Shown here: piece by piece, positions 24,058 to 32,043 of the stretch
Layout: the number at the start of each line of letters is the position of its first letter
Position numbering within the stretch: the stretch's first letter is position 1
NCBI RefSeq assembly: GCF_027625995.1
Contig: NZ_CP115396.1
Coordinates: 3,224,001 to 3,288,000 of the forward strand
DNA from: Hymenobacter yonginensis
GTDB taxonomy: Bacteria > Bacteroidota > Bacteroidia > Cytophagales > Hymenobacteraceae
Direction of reading: 5' to 3'
DNA length: 64,000 nt
Program-made: the position numbers and the translations under genes
Notes under the pieces: model-generated
The model's database searches: none
The model's input: only the letters and a program-made list of their open reading frames with translations
What the model was told of the DNA's origin: nothing

Positions 24058-25920
24058 ATGGCCAAAGTCGCAATCAACCTCTCCACCGGGAGCATACAGC
24101 AGGAAGAAATCATCGTCGGCATCGACCTGGGCACCACCAACTCGCTGGTGGCCTACATCCAGCCCGACTCGCGCCAACCCCGCGCCATCAACGACCAGGG
24201 CCGCGGCACCATCGTGCCGTCGGTGGTGCACTTCCCACAGGGCGGCGAAACGCCCATCGTGGGCACCGACGCCAAGCAATACCTGCTCACCGACTCCGAA
24301 AACACGATTTATTCGGTGAAGCGCCTGCTGGGCAAAAGCTACAAAGACCTCGGCGAGCACGCCCGCGAGCTGGGCTATAAGGTCATCGACGACAACTCAG
24401 AAGGCCTGGTGAAAATCCGGGTTGGCGACAAGTTCTACTCCCCCATCGAGCTGTCGGCCGAGATTCTGCGTGAGCTGCGTGCCCGCGCCGAGCACGCCCT
24501 CAAAACGCCCGTCAACAAGGCTGTGATTACGGTGCCGGCCTACTTCAACGACTCGCAGCGCCAGGCCACCCGCGACGCCGGCCGCCTGGCGGGCCTGGAA
24601 GTGCTGCGCATCGTGAACGAGCCCACGGCGGCCGCGCTGGCCTACGGCATCGGCCTGAGCCCCGACGACGAGAAAACCGTGGCTGTGTACGACCTCGGCG
24701 GCGGCACCTTCGACGTGAGCATCCTGCGCATTCAGCAGGGCATCTTCGAGGTACTGAGCACCAACGGCGACACCTACCTGGGCGGCGACGACCTGGACCG
24801 CGCCATTTCCGACCACTGGACCGCCACCTACAGCCTCGCCGACCAACTGCATAATAATGGCTCGCTGCAGCAGGAGTTGCGGCTGCTGGCTGAATCGGCC
24901 AAGCGGTACCTTAGCCAGCACGACGACTTCGCCGGTAACCTCGGCGACGACGTGGTGGTACGACTCAGCAAATCTGAGTTCAACCAGCTGGTGCAGCCTC
25001 TAGTGGACCGCACCATCACGTCCTGCCGCCAGGCCCTCACCGACGCCGGCCTCACGCCTGCGGACCTCGATGCCGTGCTGCTGGTAGGTGGCTCCACGCG
25101 GGTGCCGCTGGTCTACGATTCGGTTTCCGAGTTTTTCCAGCAGCCCGCCAACAACTCGCTCAACCCCGACGAGGTGGTAGCGCTGGGCGCCGCCATCCAG
25201 GCCGACATCCTGGCCGGCAACCGCCGCGACGTGCTGCTCTTGGACGTGACGCCGCTCACGCTCGGCATCGAAACCCTGGGCGGCCTCATGGACCCCATCA
25301 TCCCGCGCAACTCCAAAATCCCAACCAAGGCCGGCCGCCAGTACACCACCAGCGTGGATGGGCAGGTGAACCTAAAAATCTCGGTGTACCAGGGCGAGCG
25401 GGATTTGGTGCAGGAAAACCGCAAGCTGGCCGAGTTCGACTTACGCGGCATTCCGGCCATGCCTGCCGGCCTGCCCAAAGTGGATGTCAACTTCATCCTG
25501 AACGCCGACGGTATCCTGAAGGTGGAGGCCATCGAGCTGCGCTCCACCACACGCCAGGCCGTGGAAATCAAGCCCCAGTACGGCCTCACCGACGAGCAGG
25601 TGGAACAGATGCTGATGGACTCGTTGACTCACGCCCGCGAAGACGTGGCCGCCCGCATGGTGATTGAGGCCCGCACCGTAGCCGAGCAGATGCTGTATCA
25701 AGTAGAGCGGTTCGTTGAGAAAAACCAGCTGCACCTCTCCGAAGACGAAATCACGCAGACGGCCGCCGCCACCCAGCGCCTGCGCGAGTCGCTGGAAACC
25801 CGCGACAAAGACACCATCCTGAAAGCTGTTGACGAGCTCGAAGCCCTCACCAGCCCCTACGCCGAGCGGGTGATGAACATCTCCATCAAGCAGGCCATGA
25901 CCGGCAAGAAAATCGAGTAG
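24058..25920 (+). CDS. hscA: Hsp70-type Fe-S assembly chaperone HscA
   Basis: ATP-driven chaperone of 620 residues, of the Hsp70 branch that releases Fe-S clusters from the scaffold. The N-terminal [15 protein letters not shown] before [14 protein letters not shown] is characteristic of Bacteroidota HscA rather than DnaK. The ATPase motifs [12 protein letters not shown] and [11 protein letters not shown] are intact. The substrate domain follows [14 protein letters not shown], and there is no DnaK-type Gly/Asp-rich tail (ends MTGKKIE). The ATG at 24058 is preferred over an open extension to 24025. No isc or suf gene is adjacent. A DnaK paralogue with other substrates remains possible. Confidence 0.88.
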   Translation: MAKVAINLSTGSIQQEEIIVGIDLGTTNSLVAYIQPDSRQPRAINDQGRGTIVPSVVHFPQGGETPIVGTDAKQYLLTDSENTIYSVKRLLGKSYKDLGEHARELGYKVIDDNSEGLVKIRVGDKFYSPIELSAEILRELRARAEHALKTPVNKAVITVPAYFNDSQRQATRDAGRLAGLEVLRIVNEPTAAALAYGIGLSPDDEKTVAVYDLGGGTFDVSILRIQQGIFEVLSTNGDTYLGGDDLDRAISDHWTATYSLADQLHNNGSLQQELRLLAESAKRYLSQHDDFAGNLGDDVVVRLSKSEFNQLVQPLVDRTITSCRQALTDAGLTPADLDAVLLVGGSTRVPLVYDSVSEFFQQPANNSLNPDEVVALGAAIQADILAGNRRDVLLLDVTPLTLGIETLGGLMDPIIPRNSKIPTKAGRQYTTSVDGQVNLKISVYQGERDLVQENRKLAEFDLRGIPAMPAGLPKVDVNFILNADGILKVEAIELRSTTRQAVEIKPQYGLTDEQVEQMLMDSLTHAREDVAARMVIEARTVAEQMLYQVERFVEKNQLHLSEDEITQTAAATQRLRESLETRDKDTILKAVDELEALTSPYAERVMNISIKQAMTGKKIE

Positions 25921-26010
25921 AAGTAAGCACGCCCCGGTCCGGCAGCTTTTTCCAGCCGTTGGGCCGGTCGCCGCAGGCTGACTTTGTTTGCTCCAGTAGA
26001 TAATCTCTTG

Positions 26011-26047
26011 AAAATGCCCTTGCTGATTACAGCAAGGGCATTTCTGC
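26011..26047 (+). terminator. Intrinsic terminator after hscA
   Basis: Stem AAATGCCCTTGCTG / CAGCAAGGGCATTT with a 4-base loop, ending in TTTCTGCTTT. It starts 91 bases past the hscA stop. Confidence 0.8.
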
Positions 26048-26095
26048 TTTCTTTGCATTCGATGATCTGACTGGCCCTAAATGCCTCATTAGTAC

Positions 26096-26161
26096 TAAAC
26101 GGTACAAAAAATGTTTCAGCTTCTCTGCGACCACTCTCAGCGGCAGTAAACGGCACAAAAA
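26096..26161 (+). promoter_or_regulatory. Two direct repeats upstream of anmK
   Basis: TAAACGGTACAAAAA (26096-26110) and TAAACGGCACAAAAA (26147-26161) match at 14 of 15 positions. Their starts are 51 bases apart, about five helical turns. The second copy ends 4 bases before the anmK ATG. They could be paired binding sites for a regulator, or a small duplication around the start region. Confidence 0.4.
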
Positions 26162-26165
26162 TCCT

Positions 26166-27383
26166 ATGAACGCACACCTCCACCGCCTGTGCCAGCTGGC
26201 GCAGCAGCCCAGCCGGCGCATCATCGGCCTGATGTCGGGCACTTCGCTAGATGGGCTGGATGTGGCGCTGTGCCGGCTGCACGGCCACGGCCCGGCCACC
26301 CGGCTGGAGCTGGAGCAGTTTAGCACCGTGCCCTATTCCGACGACGTGCGCCGCCGCATCCGGATAGTGTTTGCGGGCGGCGCCACCGGCCAGATCAGCT
26401 TGGAACACCTGACGCTCTTCAACCCCTGGCTGGGCGCCCTGCACGCCGATATGGTGCTGGCCTGCCTGCGCGAGTGGCAGCTGATGCCCACAGAAGTGGA
26501 CCTGATAGCCAGCCACGGCCAGACCATCTACCACGCCCCCGCCCACCAGCACCACCACCCCGATTTCACGGGCCTGAACGCCACCCTGCAGCTCGGCGAC
26601 GGCGACCAGGTAGCGGTGCGCACCGGCATCATTACGCTCAGCGACTTCCGGCAGAAGCACATTGCGGCCGGCGGCGAAGGCGCCCCCCTGGCGGCCTACG
26701 GCGACTACCTGCTGCTCAGCAGCCCCACCGAGGAGCGGCTGCTGCTCAACCTGGGCGGCATTGCCAACTTCACCTACCTGCCCCGCACCGGCCACGATAC
26801 CAGCGCCGCCTTCAGCACCGACACCGGCCCCGGCAACACCCTGCTCGATGCCGCCGTTCGGGCCCGCTGTGGCCTGCCCTACGATGAGGATGGCCGCCTG
26901 GCGCTGGCCGGCCGCATCCACGCGCCGCTGCTGCAGGCCCTGTTGGAGCATCCGTTTTTCGGGGCGGCGCTGCCTAAAACCACCGGCCCGGAGCTGTTCG
27001 GCCCCGAATATCTGCAGCAGGCTCAACAGCGCACCGGCACCGAGCAGCTAGGCACTGAAGACCTGCTGGCCACGCTGGTGGAGCTGAGTGCGGCCGGCGT
27101 GGCCCGCGCCGCGCAGCAGGTGTTTGGTGAGCAGCCGGCGCTGGCCGTGTACTGCAGCGGCGGCGGGGCCCACAATCCGGCGCTACAGGCGGCGCTGCAG
27201 CGCTACCTCCCCTCCTGCCGCTTCGCCACCACCGAGGAGCTGGGCGTGCTGCCTGATGCCAAAGAAGCCATCCTGTTTGCCGTACTGGCCAACGAGGCCG
27301 TAGCCGGCCAGCCCGTCTCCATCGGCGCCGGCCGCCAGCGCGTGCCCGCCGTCAGCATGGGCAAGATCTCGCTGCCGGGGTGA
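26166..27383 (+). CDS. anmK: Anhydro-N-acetylmuramic acid kinase
   Basis: Cytoplasmic kinase of 405 residues that phosphorylates and opens 1,6-anhydro-N-acetylmuramic acid during murein recycling. The ATP-binding motif GLMSGTSLDGLDVAL begins at residue 21. ASHGQTIYH, the GGEGAPLAAYGD region and the STDTGPGNTLLDA motif are all present. A late CSGGGAHNPALQAAL segment completes the ASKHA fold. The ATG at 26166 is the only sensible start. It is flanked by a terminator upstream and a repeat downstream, so it is likely monocistronic. The direct repeats just before the ATG may set its expression. Confidence 0.95.
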   Translation: MNAHLHRLCQLAQQPSRRIIGLMSGTSLDGLDVALCRLHGHGPATRLELEQFSTVPYSDDVRRRIRIVFAGGATGQISLEHLTLFNPWLGALHADMVLACLREWQLMPTEVDLIASHGQTIYHAPAHQHHHPDFTGLNATLQLGDGDQVAVRTGIITLSDFRQKHIAAGGEGAPLAAYGDYLLLSSPTEERLLLNLGGIANFTYLPRTGHDTSAAFSTDTGPGNTLLDAAVRARCGLPYDEDGRLALAGRIHAPLLQALLEHPFFGAALPKTTGPELFGPEYLQQAQQRTGTEQLGTEDLLATLVELSAAGVARAAQQVFGEQPALAVYCSGGGAHNPALQAALQRYLPSCRFATTEELGVLPDAKEAILFAVLANEAVAGQPVSIGAGRQRVPAVSMGKISLPG

Positions 27384-27411
27384 TTTTGGGTAATGAGGTG
27401 ACAGGTAACAA

Positions 27412-27517
27412 GGAAAAGACCGTCATTCCGAGCGGAGTGAGGAATCTCGCCAGTGTAGTAACTGATTCTACCACACTAGCGAGATTCCTCGCTCCGCTCG
27501 GAATGACGGTCTTTTCC
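27412..27517. repeat. Family A inverted repeat between convergent genes
   Basis: Arms 27412-27460 and 27469-27517 (49 bases each) pair with three mismatches, all transitions, around an 8-base loop. It sits between the stops of anmK and the 27535 gene, so it could also end transcription from both sides. Confidence 0.9.
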
Positions 27518-27534
27518 AATCCAGATTAACCCCA

Positions 27535-28017
27535 TCACTTCTTCACCTCTCCCAGCGGCACGAGGCCGAAGCTGAGAACCTGGTGGGCGGTGGTGTCGCG
27601 GAACGTGACGTCTAGCTGTAGGTTGGGGCGCGAGGCCAGCGTATCGCTGCGGAACATGAAGGCCACGAAGGCGCGGGTGCTGTTGTCAGCGCTGATGCGG
27701 AAGCCCAGCTTGTAGAGGTCGATGGTGGGCTGGTAGCGCTGCCCTTGTTGATAGAGCGGCTCGGCGGTGGCTTGAAACCGCGCCAACGGCACATTGCGGC
27801 TGACTTCGGGCGCGAGCAAAGCGTAGGCGGCCGGGTAGTTGCCGGCCAGCACGGCCAGCAGAAACTGCCGCGCCACCTGAATCTGCGACGATATGGCCAC
27901 GGGCTCCACGGCCACGTCCGGTACTGGCTGCTGCGCCGCCAGCGGGCCAGCGGCTGCCAACAGAGCACTCAACACGCAGCAAAACCAACGAAACCGACGA
28001 TTCTTCATATCCTGCAT
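27535..28017 (-). CDS. Small secreted protein, NTF2-like/DUF3887-like
   Basis: 160 residues, start MQDMKNRRFRW at 28017 (a second ATG at 28008 is equally possible). A signal peptide runs to about residue 28 (GPLAAQ). The mature part begins with an amphipathic helix and the phrase VARQFLLAVLAGNYPAAYALLAPEV, the same pattern as DUF3887/DUF4878 NTF2-like proteins. A beta-rich tail follows (FRDTTAHQVLSFGLVPLGE). It is a probable periplasmic or outer-membrane-associated protein of unknown ligand. It lies 31 bases downstream of the ftsB-like gene on the same strand and is probably co-transcribed. Confidence 0.7.
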   Translation of the reverse strand: MQDMKNRRFRWFCCVLSALLAAAGPLAAQQPVPDVAVEPVAISSQIQVARQFLLAVLAGNYPAAYALLAPEVSRNVPLARFQATAEPLYQQGQRYQPTIDLYKLGFRISADNSTRAFVAFMFRSDTLASRPNLQLDVTFRDTTAHQVLSFGLVPLGEVKK

Positions 28018-28048
28018 ACGGCAAAGGCTGTGCCGTAGCGGCCAGGTG

Positions 28049-28363
28049 CTATTCTTCGGCCTGCGGCACGAGCACGAATACGTCTTCGCCGGGACGCTTC
28101 ATGATGTACTTCTCGCGCGCAAATTTCTCCAGCAGCTCAGGGCTGCTCAGCAGCTCGGCCCGCTCGCGCTTCACCACCTCAATGTTGTCGAGGTAGTACT
28201 GCTTCTCGGTCTGGAGCTCCTGCAGCTTGGCGTACATGTCATACTGCTTCAGCAGGTCGTTGGCATCAAACACGAACATCCAGACCAGAAAGCCCAGCCC
28301 GGTGTAGAAGTAAAAGCTGCGCAGAAAGCGCGGCACGCGCGCCGTCAGATCCGAGAGTTGCAT
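28049..28363 (-). CDS. FtsB/DivIC-like septum formation initiator
   Basis: 104-residue bitopic membrane protein of the cell-division complex. A short cytoplasmic N-terminus leads to a transmembrane helix at about residues 16-33 (SFYFYTGLGFLVWMFVFD), then a coiled coil (LLKQYDMYAKLQELQTEKQYYLDNIE) in the periplasm, then an LEKFAREKYIMKRPGEDVFVLV tail that is diagnostic for the family. It is predicted to bind FtsL and FtsQ/DivIB homologues. The ATG at 28363 is taken over a TTG at 28369, because a -7 element lies there. It is upstream of a small secreted-protein gene and follows eno. Confidence 0.88.
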   Translation of the reverse strand: MQLSDLTARVPRFLRSFYFYTGLGFLVWMFVFDANDLLKQYDMYAKLQELQTEKQYYLDNIEVVKRERAELLSSPELLEKFAREKYIMKRPGEDVFVLVPQAEE

Positions 28364-28366
28364 AGC

Positions 28367-28374
28367 CAAAGATA
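28367..28374 (-). promoter_or_regulatory. -7 element of the ftsB-like gene, 3 bases from ATG
   Basis: TATCTTTG on the minus strand, a perfect TANNTTTG match, separated from the ATG at 28363 by only GCT. This predicts a leaderless or almost leaderless message. Confidence 0.6.
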
Positions 28375-28420
28375 GAAAACGTAGCGCAGGGTTTCGCCCG
28401 GGCCGGGCGCGGCGGCAAAA

Positions 28421-28455
28421 ACAAAGCCCGCCCGATGCAGCATCGGGCGGGCTTG
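28421..28455 (-). terminator. Intrinsic terminator after eno
   Basis: Stem AAGCCCGCCCGATGC / GCATCGGGCGGGCTT, followed on the minus strand by TTTGTTTTTG. It lies 37 bases past the eno stop. Confidence 0.8.
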
Positions 28456-28463
28456 TAATTTAC

Positions 28464-28488
28464 GGCACAGGCTGAAGCCCGTGCTACC
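28464..28488. repeat. GAAG-centred palindrome, copy 2
   Basis: GCACAGGCT-GA-AGCCCGTGC palindrome matching the 6876-6900 copy at 22 of 25 bases. It lies 4 bases from the eno stop. Confidence 0.6.
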
Positions 28489-28491
28489 AAC

Positions 28492-29853
<1,362 letters not shown>

Positions 29854-29936
29854 TCAATTGCCACTTTTAGGCCAGCTCCTCCCCCGCAGATGCAAAGGCA
29901 GCACCGGAAAAAGCGCATGCCGCAACAGTCTGGCCC

Positions 29937-30728
29937 CTACCCTTCCAGCCACCGGCGGAACTCCGGCGTCTGGGCGGCGCTGGTGGTCAGGGTGAGGTCG
30001 GGCTTGCCGCGCAGCCGCACGGCCAGCCGGTTGTTGAAGTACGGCTCCACGCGCTCCACAAACGCAATATTCACCAGCTCCGAACGGTTGAGGCGGCCGA
30101 AGCGGGCGGGGTCGAGCTGGCGCTCCAGCTCCGTGAGCGTACCGCTGAGCGGGTAGCGCGTGCCGGCCCCGTCTATAGCAAAGGTCACGCCCTCGTCGGC
30201 CTGCACGTAGGCCACATCATCCACCTGCAGCACGTAGAGGCCGTTGCGCATCCGCACCGAAAAACGCTGCTTGTACTGCGGCTGGCTGTTCTGGCGCAGC
30301 GCTTGGTGCAGCTCATGCAGCACTTCGGCGCTCAGGGCTGGCGCCGGAGCGGCCGCCGCGCCGGCAAAGCTGCCGCGCAGAAACTGGTACTTATCCAGCG
30401 CCTCCCGAAACTGCTCGTAGCTGAAGGGCTTGAGCAGGTAGGCAATGCCGTTGCCCCGGAACGCCGGCAGCAGGTACTGGTCGTAGGCGGTGGTGAAGAT
30501 GATGGGGCAGCTCACCTGAAACCGCTCGTAGAGGCTGAATACGTTGCCGTCGAGCAGCTCGATGTCGGAGAACAGCAAGTCGGGCATGGGGTGGGTCTGC
30601 AGCCACGCCAGGGCCTTCTCCACGCTACGTAGAACGGGCGGCGCCTCGGCGGCCAGCCCGGCCTGCTGCAGAAACTGCACCGTCTGACGCGCCGCCAACT
30701 CTTCGTCTTCCAGAATCAGAATGTTCAT
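29937..30728 (-). CDS. LytTR-family response regulator
   Basis: 263-residue two-component regulator. The receiver domain starts MNILILEDEELAARQ, with the phosphoacceptor Asp55 (LLFSDIELLDG) and the later Thr/Lys positions in IIFTTAYDQYLLPAF and YLLKPFSYEQF. A linker of about 35 Ala/Pro-rich residues leads to a C-terminal LytTR DNA-binding domain from about residue 160. The upstream open extension from 30803 is not used, because 30728 is the natural receiver start. The gene lies downstream of its histidine kinase, separated by a family A repeat. Target genes are unknown; the OMP gene at 32044 is a candidate. Confidence 0.9.
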   Translation of the reverse strand: MNILILEDEELAARQTVQFLQQAGLAAEAPPVLRSVEKALAWLQTHPMPDLLFSDIELLDGNVFSLYERFQVSCPIIFTTAYDQYLLPAFRGNGIAYLLKPFSYEQFREALDKYQFLRGSFAGAAAAPAPALSAEVLHELHQALRQNSQPQYKQRFSVRMRNGLYVLQVDDVAYVQADEGVTFAIDGAGTRYPLSGTLTELERQLDPARFGRLNRSELVNIAFVERVEPYFNNRLAVRLRGKPDLTLTTSAAQTPEFRRWLEG

Positions 30729-30778
30729 AGCGGGGATTTCACGGATAAAGAAAGTCGGGTAGTCTGAAGCCCAAAGAA

Positions 30779-30873
30779 CGTCATGCAGAGCGGAGCGACG
30801 CATCTCGCGTGCTGACGTTGAAATGGTAATCTGACGTCAGCACGCGAGATGCTTCGACAAGCTCAGCATGACG
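30779..30873. repeat. Family A inverted repeat between kinase and regulator
   Basis: Arms 30779-30817 and 30835-30873, 39 bases each, with CGTCATGC...GCATCTCGCGTGCTGACG cores. This is the CATGCTGAGC-type variant of family A. It lies between the stop of the kinase gene and the start of the regulator gene. Confidence 0.85.
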
Positions 30874-30905
30874 TGCTGTCTGATAGGCTAACGCACACCT
30901 CATCC

Positions 30906-31931
30906 TCACGCCGCCGACCACGCCCGCGCCTGCCGCAGCACCGGCACCACCACCCGAAACTGCGCCGCCGTAGCTTCCACCTTGATTTCCCGCCCAAATA
31001 GCAGCCGGTACCGCTCCCGCAGGTTGGCCAAGCCCAGGCCGGTAGAATCGACGGGCGTGAGCTTGGGCCGGCGCAGGTGCTGCACGCTCAGCTCGGTGTC
31101 GGACGCCTGAATCTCAATCAGCAGCGGAGCATCTTCGTCGCCGGCGTTGTGCTTGATGGCGTTTTCGACCAGCAGCTGCAGCGTGCCGGGCACCACCAGC
31201 AGCTGGTGCAATGCGGCGGCCTCGGGCAGCGTCTGCTGGAACGCATAAGCCGCCCCGAAACGGTGGCGCAGCAAATACACGTACTCGTCCACAAACTGCA
31301 GCTCTTCCGCCAGGGTCACGAAGTCGTCGTCTTTGTGCCGGATCAGGAAGCGGTAGAGGTTGGCGAAGCGGCTCAGGTACTCGTTGGCCTCGGCGGGGTC
31401 GTGCTGGATGAGGCCGCGCAGCACGTTGAGGTTATTGAACAGAAAGTGCGGGTCGAGTTGAGCCTTGAGGTTGCGCAGCTCGCTCTCGGTCTGGGCCTGC
31501 TGGGTTTGCAGCAGACGCTTCTGCACATCAAAATAGCGCTTGCCCGCCATCAGAATGCCCAACATACCGTAGCTCTGGGTATGCCGCATAATGGTGGACA
31601 GGATAGTACCAGCATTCCAGTGCAGGGGCTTTTCATCGAGTAATAACCCGTAGCCCAGCCAATAAAGGTGGGCATCGAGCACCACAAACACCATCAGCGC
31701 CCCCAGCACCACCCAGGCACTGCGGCGGGCCAGCGCCAGCGGCAGCAGCCCAAACACCAGCAGGTACACAGCCAGCGTATCGAGCCCGATGGTGTAGAGA
31801 ATAGTAGGCGCTGCGCGCGCCAGCCCGAACTGTTGCAGGTAGCTGAAAAAGATGATGGGCGCGGCCAGCAGCCAGTACACCAGTACCAGAAGCAGGTCGG
31901 AACGGCTGGGGCGTTGGAAGGTGAACGGCAT
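30906..31931 (-). CDS. LytS-type sensor histidine kinase
   Basis: 341-residue inner-membrane kinase of the His_kinase (PF06580) group. Four transmembrane helices cover about residues 10-130. The phosphorylated His162 sits in LKAQLDPHFLFNNLNVL. The ATPase part has the N-box LLVENAIKHN and the glycine-rich GLGLANLRERY, but no extracellular sensing domain. The start at 31931 is taken because upstream extension to 32000 would translate a repeat. It pairs with the LytTR regulator downstream. The signal is unknown; membrane state or cell-envelope stress is only a guess. Confidence 0.9.
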   Translation of the reverse strand: MPFTFQRPSRSDLLLVLVYWLLAAPIIFFSYLQQFGLARAAPTILYTIGLDTLAVYLLVFGLLPLALARRSAWVVLGALMVFVVLDAHLYWLGYGLLLDEKPLHWNAGTILSTIMRHTQSYGMLGILMAGKRYFDVQKRLLQTQQAQTESELRNLKAQLDPHFLFNNLNVLRGLIQHDPAEANEYLSRFANLYRFLIRHKDDDFVTLAEELQFVDEYVYLLRHRFGAAYAFQQTLPEAAALHQLLVVPGTLQLLVENAIKHNAGDEDAPLLIEIQASDTELSVQHLRRPKLTPVDSTGLGLANLRERYRLLFGREIKVEATAAQFRVVVPVLRQARAWSAA

Positions 31932-31949
31932 GGCGAGAGGCGTAGGGAG

Positions 31950-32030
31950 TGTCATACCAAGCAGAGCGAGGAATCTGAGTGAAGGCATTCGACGATGCAT
32001 CCCAGATTCCCCGCTCCGCTCGGGATGACA
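31950..32030. repeat. Family A inverted repeat upstream of the kinase gene
   Basis: Arms TGTCATACCAAGCAGAGCGA (31950 on) and 32001-32030 pair imperfectly, with the GGAATCTG...CAGATTCC core. It lies between the OMP gene stop (32044) and the kinase start (31931). Confidence 0.8.
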
Positions 32031-32043
32031 GGATGGAAAGATG

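Noticed and set aside
31932-32000. Longer kinase start at 32000
   Set aside because: The added residues come from the family A repeat at 31950-32030; the first hydrophobic helix begins just after 31931.
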